Source: Platerodrilus igneus
Lineage: Eukaryota; Arthropoda; Insecta; Coleoptera; Lycidae
Assembly (NCBI GenBank): GCA_036346225.1
Contig: JARFIW010000108.1
Span: 3,782,001 to 3,846,000 of the forward strand
DNA: 64,000 bases
Direction: 5' to 3'
Shown one piece after another: positions 23,099 through 40,314 of the stretch (positions within the stretch are counted from its first letter, which is position 1; every line of letters begins with the position of its first letter). Both the position numbers and the translations under genes were made by a program. The notes beneath the pieces were generated by a model. It made no database searches and was not told where the DNA came from. It saw only the letters and a list, made by a program, of their open reading frames with translations.

Positions 23099-24783
23099 CG
23101 CGTTTAAAAACTGATCTGCAAAAAATTCTAGTAAATAATTATATTTAGGATATTTTTGTATAATTAATTTGAACAAGCCAGAGTAATTTGATAGGATGAG
23201 TGAACTGTTCTACCTATACCCATTCTAGGAAACATCAGATTGCCGTGGGATAGTACACGTACTATAGTTTTAGATTTAGGGTATTTATGCATAATATTGT
23301 GGCCTAGTTCCTTCAGCAATAGCCCTTATTATTATGTAATTTTGGGTGTAGATGGTTCTCGCGGTCGTGAAATGGACATGGTGTTTTCCCGACCAATCAG
23401 AACGCGCTACGTACATGCGAGTGTGTTTACAGGTTGGAAAGAACGAGACGCCATAATAAATTCTGAACGTGACTAACTTACCTGGAAGTACTAGTGTGAG
23501 CGCCTTATAAATAGTGTGGTGGAGTTTACCTGTTGATTTTCTTACCTAGGTCCTTTATCGTACCTTGTATTATCTGTATTCCCTGTTTAATATTGTAGGA
23601 AGTGGTAACGATCTCTGCTACTTAATCTAGTTGGGAAAAGAACTGAGAACCCACGAGCAAAACAAACCACAGAAGATAAACAATAATCGTACGTTGTCCA
23701 GCTAGCTAAAATGCAGTAACCCAAAGGATTATTAACTGGCTTTACCTTAGAAGGTCATAAGATAAGCATAGCCATAATTAATTTGCATGTTGATTTTGTA
23801 AAGTGAATTAAATAGTTCGTTTGTAATTTCTGTGAGACCTATTACGCCCTCTAGGCGAGTTGCGATTAACTACTGTATCTTTGTTTGTACTCTAATAATT
23901 TCAAAGCCAATTCTTGTATTTTAAAGGTCAACTTTGACGGTTATAAATTAAGCAACATTACACCATTTTAAAGATAAAATACCCCAAGGATACAATGACT
24001 AATTAGCAATCCTGTTACAAACGTATAACACCAAAGAAGTACCGTTATAAAAGCAAAATTTCTTTAAGAAAATCTAGAAGATGGGATCCGTGTCTAATTT
24101 ACTGCACACTAGTAGAAAGGCTAGGAAAAAATAAGGTCTTTTTCTGCACGGCTCATCACTTCAAGGTACCGTTAATTGTCCCTTTACTACCGGAGAAGAT
24201 GCTGTACTCCACACTCGCGCTGAGTCAATTCTTATAGACTTACGGCGGGCGTGCGACGTTCAAAAGCCATCACAATCTCCATCAAGAAGTCGCGTAAATA
24301 TGTAGAAAAGGCGTTCAATTAGACACAAATTGATGTGTATAAAAATAAAATACAAAAAGATTGAACACGTATCAATTTGAAACGTAAGAAGTTCTATATA
24401 TTTTTTTAATTGTAAGTAGTTTGAGTCCAACGCAGTTCAGGATGAGAGTTGTAAGCTCTTGTAACTAGCTTTTAGTATATTCATTAGCACGTAAAAACAA
24501 GGTTTATTCCCCCTCTATCGTCTATATTTCACACAACCGCATCTCGGGAAAATTTTATTATATACTAACTCAAAAAGTATTTTAAAGAAAAAGGAAGTAG
24601 CGCTCTGGGTCGGTTTCATTTCAAGCGTAAGAGAAACATTAAGGAGAGGAAATCGATTGGCAGAAAATAAAGTTGAACCGGAACTCACGGGAATTACACC
24701 TTTCAGCAAAATTAACATTTACGTCACGTAACATTATCCTATAAACCGTAGAATGTAGTGTTTCTAAATACCTCTCCCATAAT
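23099..24783. repeat. Duplicated 1.7-kb segment W, copy A
   Basis: Near-identical to 27,995-29,689 with scattered substitutions and small indels. Collinear blocks include 'cttcaaggtaccgttaattg' and 'cacactcgcgctgagtcaat'. No conserved reading frame: the small frames differ between the two copies by stops and shifts. Contains the old dispersed motif 'cctttatcgtaccttgt' (23,551-23,567), also seen at 28,471, 31,251 and 36,940. Confidence 0.9.
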
Positions 24784-24785
24784 TT

Positions 24786-25000
24786 CCTCCATTACCCAAA
24801 AGAGAATTGATAATGTCAATAAGCAGTGGGTTTGTTGAAGGTGATGGTATGAGCTATCACATGGCCCTACAGATCGGACAGGATTGGCAAAGACTTCGAA
24901 CAGGTAAAGTCAAACGTGTTGTCGCTTTCTTCTGCTGTAAATAAATTCTGTTGTTATTGGTGATAGAGGTGAGTATCAACCCTCTTACATTGTTCCACAG
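24786..25000 (+). pseudogene. Middle part of PIN-like/CXC family, copy B
   Basis: Translates as 'LPKRELIMSISSGFVEGDGM' then 'SYHMALQIGQDWQRLRTGKV' and 'KRVVAFFCCK', the same block as 19,775-19,920 in copy A. Here the nuclease-like and Cys-rich parts follow downstream in the expected order. Confidence 0.55.
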
Positions 25001-25285
25001 GTTGTGTATTTTGAAACAGCCTGATGAAAATTTAAAATAATTTCTCGCTTACGAACTGTCCCCTTTTTCCCATGTCTATTTAACAAAGAAGAAACGCAGA
25101 TAGGTACCTAGTCTTCTTTATACTTAGCATTCACGCGTATAAAATTAGAGAGTTCAAGCTGCAACTAAATTTGTGGTAGTTGACGGTAGAATCACTTTCA
25201 CAAAATTGTGTGACCTCGTTGTACTTTTTTTGGTTCGATAGTTATAGGGTATGTTCAATATTTAAAAACTCACAACGGCTCAAAT

Positions 25286-25955
25286 GTAGTTCATGGTGGC
25301 TATCCATCAGATAGAGCTCAGCGTTTCGGCGATCTAAGGTATCCTCATCACTTGAAGTTTTATTCGATGAAGCGACTACGGGACAAATTTTTAAGAATGA
25401 AAGCAAAAAAATATGTTTAAATGACATGCTAAAGACACATCTGAAAATAGCTAAAGTGCAAGCGCAAAAAGGCAGTCGAATATGCCGGCCGATACACTGA
25501 TTGTGACCACTGGCAATTTTATAGCCTCTCAATACGACATTATGGCAATTACCGGCGAAGACATTGATCTGTTACTCCTAGCAACAAGGTTGAAAAAATA
25601 TGAGCAGAACACATTCTTTCAAAAATGTGGTTGAGAAAAAACTTCAGATGTTTTTTATACTACAACTTCCTTGAGATGTGCGTCATTGGCTATACAGATA
25701 TTATTTATTCATACATTTAATGGATGCGACAGCACACCGGTATTTTTTGGCCGTCAAATAAATAATTTTCTCTCGACAATAAAAAAGCAGAAGACTTGTG
25801 TTTTCCTCGCCTCTGACCCCACACCGGAGCAGGTAACTGATGATGAAAGCTTCATAATCGCTCTATGTGGAGAAATTCAAACCAAAATCTCGATAAATAC
25901 GCTATCAGCCGTTTACGAGGGAAGCTGCAGCAAAAGCGAGAACACTGCTAACTAA
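25286..25955 (+). pseudogene. PIN/FEN-like part of an uncharacterised repeated family, copy B
   Basis: Starts with 'VVHGGYPSD' and 'KFYSMKRLRDKFLRMKAKKY' (25,286-25,420). After a frameshift it continues in one frame from 25,482: 'ADTLIVTTGNF', 'ITGEDIDLLLLATRL' and, after a single stop at 25,632, 'ILFIHTFNGCDSTPVFFGRQ' (25,689-25,748) and 'DDESFIIALCG'. The spaced acidic residues (ADTLIV, GEDIDLL) resemble the XPG-I/PIN acidic pocket, so a nuclease fold is my inference. The 'H.F.GCD.T' block is diagnostic of the family as I recall it. Host gene or mobile element cargo cannot be decided here. Confidence 0.55.
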
Positions 25956-26129
25956 GGATGGTGTACGACTCCACAACCTACGTCCTACAACCAGGTAAAA
26001 CAAACCTTTTCCTATTTCTGACAATTAACTTATACAGTTGATTTTTTCCAGGTACAAAAGTGATTAGGGACTGAGGTTCCCATTGGTTGGGGTTGGATAA
26101 GCACCCCAAAGCCTCAATACTAAGAATAT

Positions 26130-26300
26130 GAACAAATCCTCCAATCCTGTTGCAATTAACATCTTTTAACTGTAAGAAGGTTTGCAGGAATTCCTGTACG
26201 TGTAAGAAATCTGGCTTAAAATGTTCACCAGTCTCCACGAATTGTAGCGGCCAGTCATTTGACAATGCGCTATAACTAAACGACAACACTTTCATGGAAC
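26130..26300 (+). pseudogene. Cys-rich C-terminal fragment of the same family, copy B
   Basis: Reads 'SFNCKKVCRNSCTCKKSGLK', then 'CSPVSTNCSGQSFDNA'. One Cys of the first CxC pair is replaced (CNC to FNC). It follows the PIN-like part with a short gap at 25,985-26,130, which could be a decayed intron or linker. Nucleotides match 19,020-19,190 on the same strand. Confidence 0.55.
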
Positions 26301-26309
26301 CTGTTGGCG

Positions 26310-26974
26310 AAAAAAAATGAGGAAGAGGATGAAACAAATGGAAAGAACAAGCTTGTAGTGACAAAAGCATCCTGTGTCATCCTTCAAATAGGCGATTTCG
26401 AGATGCTTTGCCACCAGTGCGAAGAAAAAACAGAGTTTAGTAAAGTGTTTAGATTAGCTTCTTTGGGCTACACTTTCTAATGAATAGCCACAAAAAAGCT
26501 GGTATGATAAAAATAGTTTTTCCAAAAGATATCAACACAAGCATAGATCAAAGTTTGAAAGTTTCTAGAAACTTTTTAAGCCTTCATAAAAAAGAAAAAG
26601 AACAAATAACCTATTGACCCTTGATGTGACCATGGCCTGCAGGGGCTGAATTAAAATGAATTAGGAACTCCTAGATCTGTATCCCGTGAATTTTGATTTT
26701 AACATATGCTAGGGAATTTCCTGTACCTCGATATCGACCTCAAAACCAACTGAATGTAATAGGTAAATCAAACTCGTAAAAAACAACCTAGAAAAATTTT
26801 GAAAAGTTTTTAGAACAGCCAAATTTAGCATCGTGTGTTTAAAGTTTTTGAAGTGGCAAGTACCTGAGAAAGATAAACTGATATTAAAATTTATACTCCT
26901 GAAACATTCTGAGCTATGCCTCAAATGGGTGTTACCAGCGCGAAAACAAAATCGTTTAGTAAAACGTTTGGCTC
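26310..26974. repeat. Non-coding, includes diverged third copy of segment Z
   Basis: 26,495-26,830 matches segment Z ('catagatcaaagt', 'gtttctagaa', 'tgtatcccgtgaat', 'gattttaacat') at lower identity than copies A and B. No coding frame recognised. Confidence 0.55.
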
Positions 26975-27480
26975 AACAGGGTTCGTGGACAGCGCTCAAG
27001 GGCAACATTCAAGACTATAACTCAAAAAGAATGATCTAGGAAAAACTTTAAAACAGTACTCAAGGACAACCGTCAGAGACAACGCTCAAAGACAATACAA
27101 AAAAAGGCTACTCTCTAGACAAATGTCTAATAATAACGCTTAGAAACAACTCAAAAACTACATTTAAAGACAACGCTCAAAAACAACATTGAAGAATAAT
27201 ACTCAAAGGCAATGATCTAAGAAGGGGTCCAACGCATCGCTCAAGCACAACATTCGAAAACAATATTCAACCATAACACTTGAGGACAACATTCAACGAC
27301 AACAATCAGAGACTAGGCCTAAGTAAAGCGTTCAAAAACTCAAAAACGAAGCTTAATGACAGCGATCAAGTGGAATAATCAGAGGCAACGTTCTAGGGCA
27401 AAAACAACGATCGAGGGCAATACTCAAGGGCAACACTCTAGGAAAGTGTCCAGGGCACGCCCTACAAGCAGCATTCGAGG
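26975..27480. repeat. 13-bp satellite array, copy B
   Basis: Same 13-base unit as 19,985-22,160; its ordered variants match the start and the end of copy A, with about 1.7 kb of copy A missing (or copy A expanded). As in copy A it lies directly downstream of fragments of the PIN-like/CXC family. Confidence 0.85.
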
Positions 27481-27994
27481 ACACCGTTCAAGAACAACAG
27501 TGATGTCTAATAGATAGCTACAAAAGAGCTGGTACGATATAAATAGTTTTCCTAGAAGACACCAACACGTTCATCAACATAGATCCAAGTCGGTAAATTT
27601 CTAGAACTGGTATGATATTATTCTAAAGAAAGACACAAACACGTTTATCAACATAGATCGAAGTCGGAAAATTTCTAGAAGACCCTTTAGTCTCCATAAA
27701 AAGAAAAACTATAAGCAATTACCTATGACCCGTAATATGAACATGGTTCGTATGGAGCCGAGTTAAAATAGATTATGGGGGACTTTTAGACCTGTATCTC
27801 TCATGAGTTTCGATTTTAACATGTGATAAGAGAATTCCTGTATCTCAATTTTGACCACAAAAATCAACAGAACGAAAAAGGTATGTCAAAACCGCAAAAA
27901 ACAAGGAAAAAATTTTAAAACAGCAAATAAAAATCACCGAAGAGGCAAGGAATTGAAGAAGAAATAAACGTACAGACCACTAAAACGTTTGTTA
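27480..27994. repeat. Shared segment Z, copy B
   Basis: Matches 22,110-22,610; here a short inner part ('acacgtttatcaacatagatc' type, 27,600-27,670) is duplicated. Lacks the long A-runs and the 488-bp insertion of copy A. Confidence 0.85.
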
Positions 27995-29689
27995 CATTCT
28001 GATACGCGTTCAAAAACCGCTCTGCAAAAAATTCTAGTAAATAATTATATTTAGGGTATTTTTGTATAATTAATTTGAACAAAACAGAGTAATTTGAAAG
28101 GGCGAGTCAACTATTCTACCTATACCCATTCTAGGAAACAGACTGCCGTGAGATATTACACGTAATATAGTTTTAGATTTAGGGTATTTATGCATAATAT
28201 TGTGGTCTAGTTCCCTCAGCAATGTTTAAGAGGAATAACCTTTATTATTATGTAATTTTGTGGTGTAGATGGTTCTCACGGTCGTGAAACGGACATAGTG
28301 TTTTCGCGATCAATCAGAACGCGCTACGTACATGCGAGTGTGTTTATAAGTTGGAAAGAACGAGTAGTCATAATAAATTCTGAACGTGACTAACTAACTT
28401 AAAAGTACTAGTGTGAGCGCCTTATAAATAGTGTGGTAGAGTTTACCCGTTGATTTCCTTACCTAACTCCTTTATTGTACCTTGTGTTATCTGTATTTCC
28501 TGTTTAATATTGTAGGAAGTGGTAACGATCTCTGCTATTTAATGTAGTTAGGAAAAGAACTGAGAACTCACAAACAAAACAAACCTTAGAAGATAAACAA
28601 TAATCGTTCGTTATCAATCTAGCTAAAATGCAGTAACCCAAAGAATTTATTAACTGGCTTTACCTTAAGTAACATAGCCATAATTAATTTGCATGTTGAT
28701 TTTGTAAAGTGAATTAAATAGTTCGTTTGTAATTTCTGTGAGACCCATTGCGCCCTCTAGGCGAGTTGCGATTAACTACTGTAACTTTGTTTGTACTATA
28801 ATAATTTCAAAGCCAATTCTTGTATTTTAAAGGTCAACTTTGACGGTTATAAATTACGCAACATTACACCATTTTAAAGATAAAATACCCCAATGATAAA
28901 ATGACTAATTAGCAATCCTGCTACAAACGTATAACACCAAAGAAGTATCGTTATAAAAGCAAAATTTCTTCAAGAAAATCTAGAAGATGGAATCCGTGTC
29001 TAATTTACTGCACACTAGTAGAAAGGCTAGGAAAAAATAAGGTCTTTTTCTGCACGGCTCATCACTTCAAGGTACCGTTAATTGTCCCTTCACTACCGGA
29101 GAAGATGCTGTACTCCACACTCGCGCTGAGTCAATTCTTATAGACTTACGGCGGGCGTGCGACGTTCAAAAGCCATCACAATCTCCATCACGAAGTCGCG
29201 TAAATATGTAGAAAAGGCGTTCAATTAGACATAAATTGATGTGTATAAAAATAAAATACAAAAAGATTGAACACATCAAATTGAAACGTAACAAGTTCTG
29301 TATATTTTTTTAATTGTAAGTAGTTTGAGTCCACCGCAGTTCAGGATGAGAATTGTAAGCTCTTGTAAACTAGCTTTTAGTATATTCATTAGCACCTAAA
29401 AACAATGTTTATTCCCCCCTATCATCTATATTCCACACAACCCCATCTCGGCAAAATTTTATTATATACTAACTTAAAAAGTATTTTAAAGAAAAAGGAA
29501 GTAGCGCTCTGGGTCGGTTTCATTTCAAGCGTAAGAGAAACATTAAAGAGAGGAAATCGATTGGCAGAAAATAAAGTAGAACCGGAACTCCCGGGAATTA
29601 CACCTTTCAGCAAAATTAACATTTACGTCACGTAACATTATCCTATAAACCTTAGAATGTAGTGTTTCTAAATACCTCTCCCATAATTT
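27995..29689. repeat. Duplicated 1.7-kb segment W, copy B
   Basis: Paralogue of 23,099-24,783. Similarity stops at 'cccataattt' on both copies; copy A continues into the PIN-like family fragment, copy B into unique sequence. Confidence 0.9.
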
Positions 29690-30178
29690 AACATAACTCT
29701 GTTCGGGAAATTGTGCGGATATGAATGAACAGCATTTACAATGCGAGGAAAGCACGACACATAGAATGTATTACACCGCATAGAGAATAAAATAACCTCA
29801 TTTCAGCAAGTAAGATGTCTTCGATCAATGCTCTGGTTTCAGAATGGGCTCGTAGCTCATTAGGAAAAGTGAGAAGTGCGAAATTCTCTAACAAGGTCTT
29901 ATGCAAAAACTTTATGATACTGTAGTGCAGCACACTGAGATGAGAAGGATTGTTTTATACTAAAGTTTTTTATTTTAGTGCCGGTGCTTTTTAAGCAGAT
30001 TAAAGCTTGTCATAATTAATTTGGTGCGTCATTTGTAACAAATAAATCACTAATAAACGCATAAAAATAATCATGCACGTGAATCGTAACAAGAAAAGTG
30101 GCTTAATTCATATCAAATAAATATTACTTCAAATGTATGGTTTATTAAAAAAAAAATCATTATGTGCACAGTTATTTA
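29690..30178. other. Unique non-coding spacer
   Basis: No gene or repeat recognised between the 19-29.7 kb duplicated block and tandem unit P. Confidence 0.4.
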
Positions 30179-35744
<5,566 letters not shown>

Positions 35745-38589
35745 AGTAACGATTAATTTCATTAGCATATTTAAACATCACAAAGTTGTAGAACAATTCC
35801 AGCTACGTACAGAAATTTGTGTTACTTTGAAATAAGTACGTCGCCCTTGCGTTATATGAGGTTCAATTAATTTAGCCTTTATAAAAATGTAAACGTTAAA
35901 CCTTTAAACATAAGCACCCCATTGAAAATTTCCAACTCGCAAGCACCGCTGTGTTTTCATTACAACGAGAATAATATAGTCGAACCCCATACTTGAAATA
36001 TATCCATTTCTAACTACAACCCTTAGATGCTTGCATCAAATATAAGTTCGATTTCTCGATACTTTTAATCCAGGAAAAAATAAAATTTTGGTAACATTGA
36101 TAGAATCAAGAATTCAACTTTGAAACAGATCAGCATCAAAACCGTTGTCATTTAATCGAGACAAAGAATATAAAAACACTCCAGTTATGGGTTTCAAACT
36201 AAGAATAATGCGCTCACGGTGAGATGACATTTGCAAACCAAACGAGCCAGAAAGAGTTCAGCATAGACCCTATAGCTAATGCACCATCTTCCTGAATAAC
36301 AAGATCTCTAATCAAAATTTAAAAAGAATTCAAATATCTGCGCTGTACTTGGCGTGTGTTGATACAATTGCCCTAGGCCGCTGGAACTATCACTGAAACA
36401 CCTTTTCGGTAACCACGACGTTTTTTTTATTCCATTTACAACGGAATTAATAGCTCCGCCACTACAATTGTGTATACAACTCTATCCAAACATAAAGCGT
36501 TTAGCTTTCATGTTACATTATGTTTAAAATTTAATACGTAAATTGATGAAAGGATTTGATACGTGTCAGAATGACACGTTGTTGTGCGTTTAAAACGCTT
36601 CACAAAAGATTTGGAAAATACTTAATTGTAAGGGATTGTAGGGGATAACTTAGGTATATTACATATTTGTGTGATTTAATTACCTTTTGTCTTTACGTAG
36701 TAACCATTTTTATACCGTGGGAAGAAATGTTAAATATAACTTACCACGGTTGGTAATAAACATGTCGCCTTCCCAACTACTCCCGACGACGAACGATGAA
36801 GGATCATGGTTAACAAGTCGTTGGAAGCGCGCCAAGAGAAGATTCCTGTTTTGAATATCGCATCTTTAATTGCTTGTGCCGGAGTAGTGCACAATAGACA
36901 ATGTAGTGGAATGTTTACATGTCGTTTTCTTTACCTAAGTCCTTTATCGTACCTTATATATATTTTTTATTTTATTCGTTTATTGTTTTTTAAATAATGT
37001 ATTGGCCAAGGTCAATCATAGTTTGTACATACTAATTAAGAGTGAGCAGATGCGCTTGCTTTTGTTCTTCTATGGTCTATTACTTCGTGCCGATTGAAAA
37101 GGTGATGTAGTTCTAGTGTAGTGTGATCTGGATGGTGTGTGTGATGGTTAGGCTGGAGTGCAAGTACGGAAGTGTGTCTGTTAATGTATGTCCTTGCTTC
37201 AGGTTAATTCAAGTGCGAGGTTTAGAGGACACAATTTTCTAAAGGCAGGTGTTGAATTCCTTTGGGTAGTTTGAGACTAAGAAGGTAATATTTGGGAAAG
37301 GTGTATAGAGATGGTGTCCAATTGATGTTTTGAAGGGAGCTTGGAGGTGGATTGTGTTTGGACAGGAGTATATGAGATGTGCAACAATTTCGGGTTAAAA
37401 TAGCAGAGCAAACGAGCAGAATGCGAAAGCAGTGAAGTTAAAAGAATGTAACTTTCCTTGGATGTTTCCGTGGCCGGTCAGAAAGTGTTGAGGAATGTTG
37501 GAGATGGACGAAAATATTTCGAAGGTGTATTTGTCGAAGTTGGATCGGGTTCAGGGCTCGTGCAATGTGTAATTTGTAGAGCTATGTATTAGCAATTTTG
37601 TGTCAGTAAGGGGTTGGGTGCAGTAGTTGTCGTAGGTAACGATTCTATCGTGCAGATAAATGAGCCGATGGAATTTGAGGTTGCGTAATTGGACAATGAT
37701 GAGTAGGAGGATGTTTATGGGCGGAATCAAAGATAGTACATGTAGGGAGGTAGTACGATAGGCTCCCGAGACAAATAGAAGAAATGGCAGATGATGGGAT
37801 TTAGTGAACGTAGAACTGAGGCGATAGTTAGAGGAAACCGGGAATCTGTGGTGTATCTAATTGTTGAGATTGCGATGTAGTGTAGAATAATTCTACGGTT
37901 GAATTTGGATAATCTGACGAAGCGAAAAAGGGACTGATAAAGGTTATTATGGATGATTTTTGTTTTGGTCAAGAGTTTGAAAAGGTGAGTATACTATTTT
38001 AAACGGTGTGCCCATGTGTAAGCCTAGGTAAGCTGCAGAGTTCAAAAATGTGAGAAAGGTATACGGATTATTGGGCTTCTACGTAGATCAAGGCGGCCTT
38101 TAACGAGTAACATTTTGGACTTAAACGATGAGATAGATTGCCGATTGAGCAAGAACCAGGATTCGAGTTTGCTTCTTAGGGTGAAAGCGATATGTTCTAA
38201 AAAGGAGCGGGAGTTACTGTTGATGAGGAGAGCTAGACCATCAGCATATGCAAATGTGGATGTGTTGGGTATATCGTGATCGAGCAGATAATTTAAGGTT
38301 AAGTTCCAAAGGTTGGAGGAAAGGCGAGAGCCTTGCGAACTTCAGTAGGTAATGGGTTTGGTAAGTGTGGTAGATGGTTTTCAGAGTGGCTGATCGGTGT
38401 TCTGTTCTGTTGTTGTTGTAGACACCCCGCATGCTCCCCAACAAACATTTGTTCTAGAAAAGGCAATTTGCATCCACGCAGTAACTCTGAGATAACAACT
38501 AATTATCCGTTACCTAGCTTTCTAATATGCAATAATTTAGAAAGGTAAACGACTATTATTTATTTTACATTGTTAATTTGAAACATAAA

Positions 38590-38712
38590 ATATTATTCTA
38601 CTCGTAAGTTATGGTCATTACTCATTCGGATTACGCCGCTCGCTCTAACGGGCTCGCGGTGTAAACCTTCCGAATGAGTGATGGCTATCGTAACTCGCTC
38701 GTTGAATAATAT
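38590..38712. repeat. 123-bp hairpin (nearly perfect palindrome)
   Basis: Arms 38,590-38,630 and 38,669-38,712 are reverse complements ('attactcattcgga' against 'tccgaatgagtgat', 'atattattc' against 'gaataatat'). The inside continues the palindrome ('ttacgccgc' against 'gcggtgtaa'), leaving a small apical loop. GC-richer than its surroundings at the tip. Likely a fold-back MITE-like element; no clear target duplication. Confidence 0.85.
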
Positions 38713-38960
38713 AGTACTATTTTGTTTGCGATTTCTGTAAAACTTGGCACGTCCTCCATGCAAGCACGCGATTATCTACGGTATTTTTATCTTTATTTAG
38801 AAAGTAACAACGTAACATATTTTTCAAAGACTAATTTAATAAAGCCTTGTGCATATGAACGAGTGTTAACGGGCATGAGTAAGATAGGGCTCATTGGTCT
38901 TGTCCGACTGATGCCATTCGTAGAGCGATAACTTGTGGCTGTATTGGAAGTTTACAGATA

Positions 38961-39684
38961 CGAGGCTTGTTCAATTGAAACCCATCTTTGGTTCAGGAAA
39001 AATTTATTGACAAGTAAATTTACAAATAATTACCACTATGATTAAGGCACATATCCCCTTGTTTCGTCAACTTATGTATACCCTGCCTAAAGAAATCTTG
39101 TGGCTGCTGCTCGAAGATTTCTTTCACGGCGTTTTGTACTTTTTCGTCCAACTGAAAACGGTTACCTTTTAACGCTTTTTTCGGTGGCCCAAAGAGGTGA
39201 AAATCGCAAGGTGATAAATCGGGACTATAGGGTGGATGCTCTAATATTCTCCATTTCATTCGCTGTAAATTTTCTTTCACTATGTTAGCAACATCAGGTA
39301 GAGCATTGTCGTGAAGCAGAATGACACCACGTGAAAGCTTCCCTGGACGTTTTCGTCTTATTGCTTAATGGAGTTTGTTCAAAGTTTCGTTAAACAGGTT
39401 TGCGCTGATATGCACCCGAGTATATGTGTATGAATTTCCAATGATTGAAAACGTTTAGCACACAGAAATTGAATGACCCCACGCTGATCACATTTGGTCG
39501 GATTTTTAACAACAAACGTCATTTCAAAGTCACAATACTTAAAATCGCTGTCAAATATATACGAGAGAAACTGACCAGTGGGAAGTTTACGAACACCACT
39601 AACGTTGCAAAACATCAATTGAGTGATTACAATTGTTTCCAAGACTAACCTGACCAAAGATGGGTTTCAATTGAACAAGCCTCG
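38961..39684 (-). mobile_element. Mariner (DD34D) with internal deletion
   Basis: Terminal inverted repeats of about 35 bp start at 38,961 ('cgaggcttgttcaattgaaa') and end at 39,684, with one base missing in the right copy, and TA dinucleotides lie on both sides (38,959-38,960; 39,685-39,686). Full mariners are about 1.3 kb; this one is 724 bp. Transposase remains lie on the minus strand. A non-autonomous derivative whose ends look usable but whose protein is lost. Confidence 0.92.
39020..39560 (-). pseudogene. Mariner transposase, N- and C-terminal parts joined by deletion
   Basis: The minus strand from about 39,557 reads 'MTFVVKNPTKCDQRGVIQFL' then 'CAKRFQSLEIH' (the first helix-turn-helix). 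About 20 codons later it passes directly to 'AIRRKRPGKLSRGVILLHDN' (about 39,320) and on to 'HPPYSPDLSPCDFHLFG'. The two last catalytic Asp residues (HDN and PCD) are 35 residues apart, the DD34D spacing. The first catalytic Asp and the rest of the DNA-binding domain are gone, and a stop lies just before AIRRKR. Confidence 0.88.
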
Positions 39685-40021
39685 TATTATGAATTAACGA
39701 ATAGTTAAGAAATAAAAAGAAACATAGCAAAGCTGTAATTCCAATTAAAATTCGCTTTGACGTGTAACTAATTAAACCAATTAATCATGGAGTCAAAGTG
39801 CAGTTCGCTATGTACAGAACCTTTCACAAATAGCATCCGTAATAAAAGAAGGAAAATATTCATACGTCTTTAAAACCTCTGTAAATTAATTATTAGAAAT
39901 GGCCTTGACTAACTCAAGTTAAATACAATATTATGGAAAATGTTCATTTAATTAAAATCAAATTAAACAAAATACAAAAACCATTTAGAAAAATTATTAT
40001 CATTAGTGTGAACACCATTTC

Positions 40022-40314
40022 GAATGGACCTGCACCTTGTCGAAGTTCTAAATTACTAGAACAGGTGAAATGGCTTGCGTGTTCTAATGAGCTAAAGAGC
40101 CAAACTACAGGTCCAACCAAAGTAGTAGGGTCGTTAGTGAGGAACCAGACTAAAACAGGTCCCCGAAAGAGGGCAGCGGCTCTTTCGGTACTTAGATTGG
40201 CAGAGACCATAGGGGTCGGTATGGCAGTCTAAGACACACTACCGCGATGTGGAAGGCAACGGGAAACCACCACATTATCTCCCAAGTACACAGCGTACTT
40301 AAATTGTTACAAAC
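40022..40314 (+). other. RTE 5' UTR with strong predicted RNA structure
   Basis: The first bases GGACCTG (40,026-40,032) are complementary to CAGGTCC at 40,108-40,114 and again at 40,156-40,162. Inside are nested helices CACCT/AGGTG and GTTCTA/TAGAAC. A 9-bp hairpin CCGAAAGAG/CTCTTTCGG lies at 40,163-40,188. The same bases are kept in copy 2 (54,024-54,316). Such elements often carry a self-cleaving HDV-like ribozyme at the 5' end; I could not thread the full HDV fold. Confidence 0.5.

Noticed and set aside
24515..24718. Minus-strand frame repeated at 29,422-29,622
   Set aside because: Occurs in both copies of segment W but only because the segment is duplicated; the frames on both strands are short and no domain is seen.
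25010..25045. Possible further hammerhead core ('cctgatgaaaat')
   Set aside because: No GAAA partner or stem II in a compatible position.
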